Positions 23,507 to 35,026 of a stretch of DNA of 64,000 bases are shown here, piece by piece. The notes beneath the pieces were generated by a model that worked only from the letters and a program-made list of their open reading frames with translations, was not told the origin of the DNA and made no database searches. Numbering within the stretch: position 1 is the first letter of the stretch; each line of letters begins with the position of its first letter. The DNA is taken from contig JBITNC010000001.1 of NCBI GenBank assembly GCA_050084985.1, positions 2,666,001-2,730,000 of the forward strand, read 5' to 3'. The position numbers and the translations under genes are program-made. Origin of the DNA: Nageia nagi (taxonomy: Eukaryota; Pinophyta).

Positions 23507-24315
23507 TGTTGACACCTACAAGTAGTCCCCTTAACACTTTCCTACTTAGGTGTAAATTTACACACACAATTAATCATATTTAGTCACATTTAATTGTATT
23601 TTATCTTATTATCACATATTTTGTAGGTTGTGTTCTTATTTATTATGTTAGGTACACCAAAATAGCTTCAACCAATATTTAAGGGATCAAATGGTGAATC
23701 ACTCTTGATATAAATTTAAGTATCTCTAACATGGGGAAAGAATGTCAAGATTACATCTCAATAGCTGGTACCCTACACTAGGGTGTTTCAAATATTACCT
23801 ATTGATACTAGAATCTTATTATCACTTGAGTGAATATCTATTATCCACTTCCATAATCATATTCTTGGTTCAACTTCTCATCATCTCTACTATCATCGAT
23901 CCTTGTTGGAAAACCTCATTCTTCAAAATGTTCATGCCCATGCTGATGTTTGCACCTATGTTGAGCTCTCATAATTCATGTTTGCATTGGTGTTTCTTCT
24001 ATAATTGGCCTCAAGGTTCACAAAACAAGGTCACCACTCTTCCATAAGTTCATCCATCATATCCTTGACATTGACATAGGTAAGGACACACATGTATTTA
24101 TCTTTCAATCAATTCCTTTCTCTTTAGTGTGTATAGTTACATTTTACATCTTGACATCAATATAATTTTATTATTCTATTACTACACTATTGAATTCCCT
24201 AATTCATGTATGTTTGTTTAATTTAATTAGCTTATATAAATCATATAATAAATATTTATGTGCTTTTAGTTCATTTAGAGTAAAAGCCTAGGTGATACCA
24301 AAACACATATCAACA
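23507..24315 (+). repeat. Element E 3' LTR (809 bp)
   Basis: Starts TGTTGACACCTACAAG and ends ACACATATCAACA, with TGTTGA/TCAACA inverted termini. It is preceded by a PPT. No second copy was found in the window, so its 5' LTR lies to the left of the window or was lost. On the right it abuts the truncated RT start of G1, so E probably inserted into G1. Confidence 0.6.
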
Positions 24316-24600
24316 TCATCCATTAAAATCATTGCTTCAATATTGAGATTAAATCTTCTTGGATTTTAATGGAAAGGTTTATTGTTATCTTTAAAAGGAA
24401 TAATATATTGAAATAAGTCTTTTTGTAATCCTTTAAGATCACCATAATTCTATTTAAATAGATACCTTTTTTTTTAATTCCTCCACAAGGCCTTTATTTT
24501 CATCCATAGTTTATCTAGATCTAATTAGGACTTCCTGACCTATATAATTTGGATTCATCTTATAGGGGATAGTCACTTTGGACATCTCCTTCACTACATC
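24316..24600 (-). pseudogene. G1: N-terminal start of gypsy reverse transcriptase, truncated
   Basis: The minus strand reads TMDENKGLVEELKK and then, after one frameshift, NYGDLKGLQKDLFQYIIPF and RRFNLNIEAM (about 24500-24330). This matches the segment just upstream of the RT palm in gypsy Pol (DLKG...QH-IPLKEG-KP...R-NP-IE). The frame stops at the E LTR. The catalytic RT motifs are absent from the window. Confidence 0.5.
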
Positions 24601-25374
24601 ATGCTTGAAGTGATTATTCATATCATAAAGAGTTTTTTTGGAATCCAATTGAATGGTCTTATTGCTTTCAATAAACCCTAAGGAATAACATTCTATGCAT
24701 TGTATAAATCAAAGAATTTATCTATCAAAATCAAAGATTTGCCAATGCATGATATTATTAGGAACTATAGGTTTGCATAACAATTCTATCTGATAATGAT
24801 TCAATCCAAGGGATGAATTAGATTTTATCATAGAGGTTAATACTACTAAGGTATCTTCTTGCAAGTTTAAGTATTTTGGAATAAATTGTATGTTAAACAA
24901 ATCAAGCAGTTCAATAGCATCCTAAATAGTTTTTCTATAAGATCTAAGTTGAGCATTTTTATTTGAAATTGATTTTTCATCTACTTAACTATTAATTTTG
25001 TATCTACAAAATAGACGAAGTTCATGATTTGTATCTCTCTTTGTGCAATGGTTAACCCTTTGTACAAAGCTTCATATTTTGTTATATTATTAGTATGATG
25101 AAAGGCCAACCTCATAGAATAGGATCTTTATTCCATATAGCATGATGAATAAAACTGTGACTCCATTTCCTTCCCTTCATTTACTTTCATTGAAGTAAAT
25201 CTTCCATATCTCATTAGTATCACTATTGAAGATCTTGTTTTTTGGTTCTTCATGTAAAGGCTGATAGCCTCCTATCTCACAATCTTGAAAGAAAGCCATA
25301 GATTGATCTTGAGGATCACTTATGAGTTGATTATTTTGCATGTTATTTTTTATTTCTAGTCCTTTGAATTGCAT
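24601..25374 (-). pseudogene. G1: RNase H-like domain upstream of RT
   Basis: The frame contains EIWKIYFNESK at its N-terminal edge (about 25215-25180; the usual IYFDGS Asp is changed to Asn), an internal decayed part, NKNAQLRSYRKTI (about 24965-24930), a FIPKYLNLQEDTLVVL segment (about 24880) and a VPNNIMHWQIFDFDR segment (about 24755-24720). This is the layout of the archaeal-type RNase H of Tat-like gypsy elements together with its linker. It reads before, not after, the RT start. Several stops are present and catalytic residues are not all preserved. Confidence 0.55.
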
Positions 25375-25399
25375 TGCAAATATTTACTTTCTTTTAAGT

Positions 25400-26130
25400 A
25401 TAATAATTTTCAATGTATCCTTCACTGATATTTATGCAAAATTCCAATCCAATGAAATCATTTCCCACATATTGGAACCAAATTATCTCCCCTATAACAT
25501 CCTATAAGATATAGGCATATATATTATCAAAATTGACATAAGAATCTTGTTTGATGAAAAAATAACTAATGATACTATCATGTCCTTAATTTTTCCTACA
25601 ATTCTGATATTTGATAAGTCTAACTAATAACAAGCATTATCACATTTAGAAAAAAGTTAATTTTAATAGTTGGGCTACTTGTAGAGGCATGATGTTGTCA
25701 GTTTCCCTTAAATCAAATATATAATTAAATCATTTTTTACTATTAATCCATAAAGATATATAAAAAGGAGGAATTCTTGATATTTTATATTAAACTAATA
25801 ATATTTCATCAACATCTATGGGTTTGTGTGAAATAAATGCTATATTTACCTACATTTTTAGGGAATTCACATACTCATAAAGCTATTTTACTACTTTAGG
25901 ATCTATATGGATGGAAATATTCACACTTTTATTTAAAAAATATTCAACAATGTTATATTTTGATAGTGGTGGTTCCTTATTCAAAATTTTCATCTTGTTG
26001 GGATTTATCTTGAATAAATCTTTCCCTATATTTTATGTCAGAACTTTCCCTTGTGTTAATGGTTGTTTTGGAATTTGAGGTTGCATTTGGGATTTTTCTT
26101 AGATTGAAGTATACTGTAGGATTGAATCAC
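25400..26130 (-). pseudogene. G1: retropepsin-like region
   Basis: Minus-strand frame with PLTQGKVLT, PPLSKYNIVEYFLNK (about 25990-25945), PIDVDEILL and IPPFYISLWINSK (about 25780-25740), then an FDLRETDNIMPLQVAQLLKL segment (about 25715-25660) in the position of the retropepsin active site; the D(T/S)G triad is lost. A segment YAYILxDVIGEIIWFQYVGNDFIG (split by a stop) follows, resembling the region after protease in gypsy Pol. Decayed by stops. Confidence 0.45.
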
Positions 26131-26558
26131 AATTGTTAATCCTTGGGTACATGTTTAAAAGGAATCTTCACTCTCTTGGTAATAGGATGTTGCTTCATTA
26201 TGAAATCCATCTTGAGCATAACTACTTATCACTTAATCATCATGATTCTCATCAGTCCATAACATTTTATTTTTCAGGAATATTTCTTGGATCAAAGCCA
26301 TAACAACATAATTATTTGAATTATGTTCAAATTTCCAAAGATTATAGTATGAATCATTTGAAGAGTATTCACCTTTATCTAGAGGTCTCATAAGGATATG
26401 CTTACTTTAATTATTTTCTCATTAATTCTATTCAAAAAACTTTCTAAAACTTCATTTGGGTATAAGCCTTGTTGAGGGTTCTGATTTGGCTGAATAGTAA
26501 AATTTTCTAGTCTCCTCAATACTTTATTCTTAATCTTTCTATTACTATTAAATAACTT
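26131..26558 (-). other. G1: gag-pro linker, decayed
   Basis: Between the gag end and protease. Fragments of Lys/Asn-rich sequence are visible on the minus strand but no knuckle or other motif could be named. Confidence 0.35.
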
Positions 26559-27230
26559 TTATGCTTTATCATTTTTTCCACCTTGATTATTTTCTTCCTT
26601 TTTGGGAGTAGAAGAGGCTTTAGACCTATTCAATTTTCCTACAATGATGAGAAATTTATCATGTCTCATGGCTTCATCAGTTGCATCCTTGAAAGTATAT
26701 GGAATAGAATAATTCATAACATAGGAGAGATCATTATCTAGAGCATTGATAAACATGCATTTTTAAAATCCCTAGCTAGTTAGAAGTTGGATGATATCGT
26801 TTGATATTAGACTTAAATCGATCTATGAATTATGCCACTAATTCTATTTCTCTTTGCTTTATGTACATAATTACACTTACCAACTTAGTACCAATAACCC
26901 AACTTGTAAATCTAGTTAGAAAAATAACAAGTAGATCATACTAACTTATTATATACCTTGGAAATAGTGAATTATACCAATGTAATGCTTCTTTGGTGAA
27001 TGTCCACACTAATATTTGAACTACTACATCTTTATGTTCTATTACTTAGATATCAAATATTGTGTTAAATTTTCAAGATGCTCCTCAACAATAATGCCTA
27101 ATGTTTTTCTAAGGTACATAGGAATATTGTTTTGTATCTTTAGGAAGTTTGTGTTTATCTCCTAGTATATTCAACAAATCTACATTATTTAGCAATGGTC
27201 TAGCAACTCCAACATTAGCATTTTGATTCT
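26559..27230 (-). pseudogene. G1: Ty3/gypsy Gag core
   Basis: In order on the minus strand: NVDLLNILGDKHKLP (about 27185), WTFTKEALHWYNSL (about 27010-26970, the W-x-F-x-x-x-A-xxWY-xL Gag motif), LLVIFLTRFTSWV (about 26930), REIELVAxFIDRFKSNIKRY (about 26850) and MFINALDNDLSYVMNYSIPYTFKDA (26756-26680), ending with a Lys/Asn/Gly-rich tail at 26559. It is disrupted by stops but largely in one frame. It lies upstream of protease in the expected order. Confidence 0.65.
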
Positions 27231-27231
27231 A

Positions 27232-27301
27232 TCCACCACTAGGCCCCCTTCCAAATCCACCACTAGGCCCTCTTCCAAATCCACCACCAGGTCCCCACCA
27301 C
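27232..27301 (-). repeat. Short minisatellite encoding a Gly-rich Gag N-terminal tract
   Basis: About 2.6 copies of a 27-bp unit (CCACCACTAGGCCCCCTTCCAAAT-type). On the minus strand it would encode Gly-Gly-Phe-Gly-Arg-Gly-Pro-Ser repeats ahead of the Gag core. Confidence 0.75.
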
Positions 27302-29178
27302 CATGATCAAAACCACCAAGAGGTGGTGTATTTCCACCACTAGGTTCACTTCCACCAGCTCCTAGTCCTTACATAATTGTACTAGTTATGTGGATAGGCA
27401 TAGAGAAATGAGAATATCCAGGCTGAATTTGTAAAGGATCATGATTTTTTACTCTTTGAATTTTGAAAAATCTTCAATATTTTCTTTTTCTAAATTCATT
27501 GGTTCTTTACTTTTGTAACTCTCTTTCAAGTTGAGTAGGATCTACACCCCAACTCCTATTATTTGCTTGTTTGAAACTTCTTATCTCACATCCATTTAGG
27601 CTCACCAACTTTGATAAAATAAGAACAACTTAAACATTAGTTAAGTTAGGAGAGCTTCTAGTCCTTTTCAATGTAGACTCACATAGAATTAGATGGTACT
27701 CAATGGAAAGGACAAACTTGTACTTTTTATCAATAAACTCTTATTCAACTTTAATATAATTGTATGAGGGATAGCCTCCAAAATTGATTTTTTTTATAAC
27801 AAAGGCTTTTTCTACCTATTTTTTGTTCTTTACTACCAATAACACTACTTCACACATGATTTGAAATAAATAAGAGTTTATCATTACCAAATTATTTCTT
27901 ATCTAATATTCTAAAGGAAAACTTATTTCTTTGCTCCTTTTCTCAACTTCTTTCATAAGAGGTATTATGCTAATCACAACTTTAGAAGAAATATATTTTA
28001 AAACTACAATAGATAATTTGTTTGCTCCAATCAAAACTAGTTTAATTGAATATAACTAAACTTATTATTCTTCTACATGCAAGAGGAGTTTGATTCTAAA
28101 ATCAACAATATATTCTATTTTTAGTTATACTTATGATTTGCTATGAAGTCCAACTTATTCATAAAAAAAAAATTCAACTTGGATATCCACTTTAATGTCT
28201 CTAAACCTACTTCACTTCTAAAATTCTTATGTGAAAATTACTTCAAATAGTTTGATTATAGAATTATTTTGAAGGTGAGAGATGTATCTCCTAAGCTCTT
28301 TTTACAACTTCTCTCCAACTTATTAATAATACATAAAGTCAAGATTTATTGTAGAACAAATATTATTTTCAATAATTTAATGTATTCTTTCAATTGAAGG
28401 AAATCTTTTACCAAAGTGAGGTTATGGATTCTTGATGATACTTCATATCATAGATGTTGGCTAGAATTTCTCCTAGGTTATCAAAAAACTCTATGGCTTT
28501 CATGTAAACATGATGTAGATGCACAAGTTTCCTTCATTTTATTGAGATACCCACTTAGGTATCACTAACATGAGATAATTTTGAAAACCAATTGAAAATA
28601 AATACCTAACTAAAATATATTTATGTATTCCATTAAGAGATGAGTATCAAGATAATGTTTTACCTGGGATGCTACCTCCTCAACATTTAGCATTATATTA
28701 TCATCATCACGTTTAGTGACTAACTAGAACATGTAAAAGGTATCCTTATTCTCATTAGTTTTTTGATCATAAATATCTATAGACAAGATACTTTGACCAT
28801 CACAATGTTGTCAAAAGCTATTAAGGCATCCATTTTTTAAAGAACAATTACTTTATCCTATAGCTTTTTAATTTGTTTACCTTGTGCTTTATAAATTTAC
28901 ATCATTTCCTTGCTCCTCTCCAAATTTTCTATTACTTCATAATATAACAAGAGGAGATGATGATAATATTTGAAAATTGTAGTGAATAGTGCTAACACCT
29001 CTTGAATAAATTTATCTATGGATCTGTGCATCAATAAGCCTTATGTTGCTTGTAACCTAACCTCATCTATGCTCATTCTCAAGACTTACACTTCTTTGAG
29101 CTCATCTCTTAACTTTTTATTTTCTTTTTTTTAAATTTGTTGTTTCTTTTACTTTATTGAGGATATATTTGTGTGATT
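27302..29178. other. Upstream part of G1, no clear gene
   Basis: Gly/Pro-rich minus-strand codons continue to about 27350. From 28790 to 29160 the minus strand has an amphipathic, Leu/Lys/Glu-rich stretch that could be coiled coil (FIQEVLALF, YYEVIENLERSKEM near 28920). No start, LTR or PBS could be fixed. Confidence 0.35.
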
Positions 29179-29829
29179 TGTAATTTCCATAAACTTATAG
29201 CTTAAAAGGAATCATCACATACATATTGAAAAATCATAGAATATGAAATGGAAACTAGAATCTAATGCTAATTAGAAGCAAGAATGAAAAAAAAAAAAAT
29301 TCAAACATCCATAAAATTGACATAGGTTTGTTAAAGAGGTTCCTCTCAATGTCAAGAGTACATCCCCTATAGTAGCCACCATTAAGCCCATCATTCTATT
29401 ATGCAGCAAGTTTATAATAGGATTTATAATCCTCCAAAGTGTCCTTAATACAAAACTGAATACCAAAACTTGCAAACAAACTACAATAGTGATGAACAAG
29501 TCTATAACAAGTTTTGATTCAACCTCCAACTTTCTTCTTCTCTATTCTACCTTCTTCATCCCTCTTCTCAAGTCTCCACAAGGATATGTAGTCAGAATCG
29601 ATGTCCTTGGAGAAACCACATGGCTTTATAACTTCCCAGTAACTTCCAAATGTATCAAAATGACTCAAAATGCTTCAACTCCCATTAAAATATGGTTTTT
29701 TTTTCTAGCAAAGAAATTAAACTTTACATTGGTGCTAGCATGTCACATGTAAAAGAAGGTGAAAGGTTGGGTACCGAGTTAGGTTCCACATGAACCATTA
29801 TTCATATTTTATGCAATTTGAGGTCTACA
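29179..29829 (-). repeat. G2 3' LTR
   Basis: Starts TGTAATTTCCATAAAC and ends GAGGTCTACA. It aligns with 34357 onwards for over 600 bases (for example CATCCCCTATAGTAGCCACCAT). The last 15 codons of pol run up to it; the segment TTGAGGACTTTTG beside it occupies the PPT position. Confidence 0.75.
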
Positions 29830-29839
29830 AAAGTCCTCA

Positions 29840-32800
29840 ACCTTGCTCTTATCATATCATTTTGTTATTCTAGATAGTTTATCTTTCAACCCAACAAGCC
29901 AAATTTTTTGTTATCCTCTCCTTGTATGCCAGATCTTCTTCTTCAAAATTGAGTCCTTCAATTCATCCATTGTGATAGAGGCAAGATCTTTAATGGATGG
30001 TAAAGTGGTGCTTGAATCAAATTTATATTCAGCTATCATGGAAGGATCAAATAGTTTAAGGTATTCAACATTGATAATTGAATAAATATTCATGTAAATA
30101 GATAAATAAAGTTTGAAGGAATTATCACCCACTTGCTAAATGATCTTATTTAAATGGTCCATAACTGATTGGTTTTAGATTCATTAAAGGTACCTCTAAT
30201 ATTTATTTACTAATATGTAGATAAACTTAATCACCAACTTGGAACTTATGATCAGTACTATGCTTATCATGCCTCAATTTGTATTTGGCTTGACTTATTT
30301 TGATTTGATCCTGCACCTTGAGATGAACAAGTTTGATTTTTTCAATGAATTTCTTAGCTTGTTTCTCCTCCTTCTCCAAGGTTGCATTAGAATCATCTTG
30401 TTGACTAAAAAAATATTCAAATGGTGAGGATGTAAGGTATTTATAATGTGCTTTGATAGGTATTTTTCTTATGGAAGTATGGAATTCTCTTTTATAAGAG
30501 TGTTGAATGTAAACCAGATGCTCATCCCATGATTTTGGATGTTTTCTATAGTACCCCATAAGTAATTACACAAAAATACTATTCACTACCTCAATTTAGC
30601 CATCTATTTGAGGGTGAAAGGTAATGATCCTCTTCAACTTGGTGTCTACTTTTTCCCACAAGGTTGTCCAAAACTTACCCAAGTATCTACTATCTATGTA
30701 TGAAACAATAGAACTAGGCACATGGAAAAAAATAAGTTTACTACAATTTGTCCAATTATAGTCTTCTTGCATGAATTAAAACCATATTTTTGAATCTATC
30801 AACAACAACAAATAAGTAATCAAGTCCCATTTTTATCATAGGTAAACCACCTACAAAATCCATGGATATGCTCTCCCAAGGCCTGCTAAGAACTGGTCAT
30901 GGCTGATATAACCTCATCTTTCTATTACTAGTCTTGCGTATGAAACATAAAAATAGTACCTAATATATTTTGCAACTTGTTATTTCATCTTTGGCTAGTA
31001 CACATACCTTTTCAAGTTTTCCACATTCTTACACACTCTAAAATATCTAGAAATCTAAGATGCATGTGCTTCTCTAATGAACTACACTCTTTCACCTTTT
31101 GGCATACATAAAATGTTTCCTTTATATAGTAATCCCTCATTCACAAAATAATCAATCTCAAAATCACATATACTATTATGAACCAACTTCAAATTAATAT
31201 CCTTTAAATCTAGATCATTAAGGTACTATTCTTTGTATGATTCTTGCACAAAAGGATAAAGTTTAAGAATAGAACTTAGATATGAAATAGTAGTTTCTAT
31301 TGGTGGACTAAATAAAATGTATGTAATTTTATTTGTACTCTTGTTTTTGTACTTAACAATGAGGTGGTACTGCTGCAAGAAACCCATCCACCTTAAATGT
31401 CTTGCTTGCTATAATTTGGACTGAGTTTGTAAGTATTGCAATGGTTGGTGGTCAATATGAATGATGGTCTAATTAATAGCCAAGAAGTATTTCCATTTTT
31501 TTAATAGCTTGGATAAAAGAAAATAATTCTTTGTCATATACTAGATAGTTCAGCACTACTCCACTAAGTTTTTTCAAATGATAACACATTGATCTCCTTC
31601 CTTACATCAATAATGCTCTAATTACATATTCATAACATCTAATTTAGTCTCAAAAATGCAACAAATTAAGCAATGCTAGTGTAGGTGCATTGATAATTTT
31701 CTCCTTCAATGTTTCAAAAGCACTCTATTATTTCCTTCCCTCTTTCTATTTATATCATGCAATGTATAGGCTATACTAGACAAAATCTCAATGAATTTTA
31801 TGAGATATTGAGTTTCCCCCAAGAAGCTCCTTGTATCAATGAAATTTGTAGGCCTTGCAATCAACAATGGCCTTTATCTTCTTAGGATCCATTATCAACT
31901 ATCCATCACCAATAATAAGCCCAAGGTACACCAAAATTTACTTGCCAAACTCACATTTTCTCATTTTCAATAACAACTTATTATCTTTATAAGTTTGTCT
32001 AACTTGTTTTAGATGCACCATATGTTCTTCCCAATTTCTTCTAAATATAAGAATATCATCTAAGTAAATAAGAACAAATTTAATAATAAAATATTTGAAT
32101 ACCTCATTCATTATGCTCATGAAAGTGGTTGGTGTATTGCATAGTCCAAAAGGTAGTACAAGCCATTTGGACAACCCATCTCTAGTTTTAAATGCAGTCT
32201 TCCATATGTCTTCCTACTTTATCCATAGTTAGTGATAACCACTTCTCAATTCCATCTTGGTGAATAACTTTCCCTCTTTTATTTGCTCCAAGAGATCATC
32301 AATAATTGGCAATGGATATCTATTTTTGATTATGATCTTGTTTAGTGCTCAGTAGTCAATGCACACCCTCCATGATCCATCCTTCTTTGGCACAAGGATA
32401 CCTAGTGAACCATAAGGTGAAGTGGTTTCCCTAATCAATCCTTGTTCTAGTAGTTCACAAAATTTTCTCTTTGGCTTCTCCTTCTCAATCTTGAAATGTT
32501 TATACAACCAAATGTTTAGAAGAGCTACATTAGGAATTAATTAGATCTCATATTGGATGTTTCTTTTTAGTGGCAATCCTTTTGGTTAGAAAAATAACTC
32601 ACCATACTCCTTTAGCAATATTTGAACTTGTTGGTCTTTCTTTCTCAATGTGGATGATGTACCCATAATTAACAAGAGCCCTCCAACCTCCTTTGGCTAG
32701 ATCATAATAATCATGCATTTATTTCTAGCACTAATGAGTCCTTTAGCTTGGCTTGCTATCACCAACTCCATTTTATGTATATTTTTATGTATAAGATAAT

Positions 32801-33230
32801 TCTTTACAAGTTTGTACTGGTTTAATTTTTTGAAATAAATTCCATCTTTATCCCAAAAAAATGGATTTCCAAAAATCAAACCAAAGATATCAATAGGAAC
32901 AATATCAACCACAACTTCATCAATGAAGTTCTTTGCTATTTAAAACACCAACTTGCATTATTTAGTCACCTATAATTAAGTTCCATGATTCATGCAACCC
33001 ATAGGATAGGCATGAAAATAAGGAACAATCTCAAACTTTAGCCTATTCACCTAAGTTTCTACAATAATATTGGCTTGAGAATCAAATTCAAAGATAACAT
33101 CAATTTTGGTTTGCTTTACTTGGATCTTGAGATGAAATAGTTATGTTTTCTATTATTCTTCAATTGCATGATCTTATTTTTGCATAGTAACACAAGTGAT
33201 ATCATTATTAACATCAAAACTATCTTTTAC
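29840..33230 (-). pseudogene. G2 Pol: protease, RT, RNase H, integrase
   Basis: Protease end: VDIVPIDIFGLIFGNPFFWDKD (32910-32845), typical of the gypsy PR C-terminus. RT: MSKWLVLPFGLCNTPTTF and the YLDD active site (codons 32066-32055). RNase H/linker: a YLQTQSKLQQARHLRWMGFLQQ block split over 31440-31370. Integrase: a degraded H2C2 finger (REAHAS near 31070), RPWESISMDFVGGLP (30890-30845, first catalytic Asp at 30858-30860), KHPKSWDEHLVYIQHSYKREFH (about 30540-30475), and the C-terminal YMNIYSIINVEYLKLF segment (about 30085). No chromodomain was seen after the integrase. Usual length is about 1100-1200 codons, as here. Multiple stops inactivate it. Confidence 0.78.
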
Positions 33231-33249
33231 TATTTCTACCTTTATTAGT

Positions 33250-34270
33250 ATAGTAGTCTTCTTGCTCTTTTGCTCCTCCTTTTTGGCTACCCAACATTTT
33301 GATTTCTTCTTTTTTGTATGAAGTTCCCAACAACCTTCATTATCATGTCCATCCTTTTCACAGTGAGAATAATATTTTTTATCTTTTATGGTAGTATTGG
33401 TCTTCTTCTCTTGCTTGAATCCTTTATCTTTATCATCGTAATTTGTTTTCTCTTACTATCTTCTTGATGATGCACCCTTGGGGTTTTCATATTATATTCT
33501 AGCTTTTCCATCCTTAGCAAGATATTGTGCTTGCATATAAGTTTTATCAAAATTAGTGGGATCAAACAACAAAATTATATTTTATAAATGAGAATGTAAA
33601 CCCCCAATATACTTCATCAACACACTTGGATCTTTTAGAGAAATCTGCAACACAATGGTCTGTCTTCTAAATTTAGTAGTATATTCTTGAATGGATTGCC
33701 ATTTTTTATCTCAAAAATTTCCATTTTAACAATTATTTATTATTGTTCCCCAAGGGATAGAATTGCTCCTTGAACATTTTCTTGAAATCTTCCCAAGATG
33801 AAATAAGTTGTAATTTCTCATGTTTGAGTGAGTCACAATGAGCTTCCCACCATATCAAATCATGTACACTATGCTTCCATGTTACAAATGAAATTTTTGC
33901 AAATTCCTACACCCCCTTTCACTAGGAAATAAACTTATATTTACCTCAACCAATTATTCAACTTCTTAGCATCTACCTCTCCTACAAAAGATGGGATCTC
34001 CACTTTAGCCTTAATTTTGAAAGGCAATGTTGTATTAGGTGGTGGTTGTATTTAATATGGGTCACTATATTATCTTCTTCCCATTTGAGGTAAATCATTT
34101 GAAATCATTTCAACCATTCTCTTCATGTAGGTCTCTATTGCAATAAATTTTCTTTGCAAGTCTTCATCAAATTTGATGGCTTGAGGAGGTTCTTCTTCAT
34201 GCATATCTTCCATGTATCCAATCCTTCTTCTCATTATTTGAATCTTAGTATCTTCAAGAAGAAAATTCAA
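33250..34270 (-). pseudogene. G2 Gag
   Basis: Starts at Met (34270) with MNFLLEDTKIQIMRRR. The core VEIPSFVGEVDAKKLNNWL lies near 34010-33955, followed by decayed W-x-F and FYPLG motifs (about 33790-33740). A zinc knuckle YYSHCEKDGHDNEGCWELH (about 33380-33320) keeps Cys-X4-Gly-His-X4-Cys but has Ser for the first Cys. Followed directly by protease. Confidence 0.65.
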
Positions 34271-34337
34271 ATTTTTAATATTGCATCAAATTTTTAATCT
34301 TTCTCCCTTCCATTCATAGGATCTAACTTTGCACTTA

Positions 34338-34349
34338 GCTCTAGTACCA
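34338..34349 (-). promoter_or_regulatory. G2 primer binding site, tRNA-Met type
   Basis: The minus strand reads TGGTACTAGAGC, two changes from the TGGTATCAGAGC commonly used with initiator tRNA-Met. It lies seven bases inside the right LTR. Confidence 0.6.
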
Positions 34350-34356
34350 CTTGATA

Positions 34357-34999
34357 TGTAATTTCCTTAAACTTATAGCTCAAAAGGAATCATCATATAT
34401 AGATTGAAAAGTTATAGAATATGAAATTAAAAATAGAATCTAATACTAATTAGAAATAAGAATGAAAAAAAAATTCAAGCATCCATAAAATTGACATAGT
34501 TTTGTGAAAGAGGTTCCTCTTAGTTTGAGAGTACATCCCCTATAGTAGCCACCATCAAGGCCATCATTATATTATGTAACAAGTTTACAATAGGAATTAA
34601 AATCCTTCAAAGTATCCTCAACACAAAATTGAATCCCATAACATGCAAACAAACTATAATAGTGATGAAGAGGTATACAATAGGTTTTGATTCATCCTTT
34701 AGCTTCCTTCTTCACTATTTTTCCTTCTTCTTCGCTCCTCTCTAGTCTCCATAAGGATATGTAGGTAGAAACAACATCCCTGGAGAAACTAAATGGCTTT
34801 CAAACTTTCCAAAAAATTCTAAACATCTTAAAATAACTTGAAATACTTCACCTTTCATACATAAATGATCTATTTTTCTAACATAAGTGATGACCTCAGC
34901 ATTAGCATTGGCATGTTGGGTGTAAAAGCAGGTGAAAGGTTAGGTGTCGAGTTGGGTGCCACATGAAACTTAAGGTGAATGGTTGCATCTTTATTTACA
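34357..34999 (-). repeat. G2 5' LTR
   Basis: Starts TGTAATTTCCTTAAAC and matches the 3' LTR until about 34970; the last 35 bases are poorly conserved, so the end is approximate. Confidence 0.7.
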
Positions 35000-35026
35000 T
35001 TTTTGTTGGTCTTATTTGTTGAACTA

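Larger units (their letters stand above)
29179..34999 (-). mobile_element. G2: full-length decayed chromovirus-like gypsy element
   Basis: Two diverged LTRs of about 650 bp flank a minus-strand gag-protease-RT-RNase H-integrase order, the canonical Ty3/gypsy layout, with a PBS-like site beside the right LTR. All domains are recognisable but each is cut by stops or shifts. The matching 5-mers expected at the ends were not found; the right LTR end lies 27 bases from the copia LTR and may have been trimmed. Confidence 0.8.

Noticed and set aside
29272-30427. Plus-strand frames of 60-90 codons around the G2 3' LTR
   Set aside because: They overlap the LTR or are antisense to the integrase C-terminus read clearly on the minus strand.
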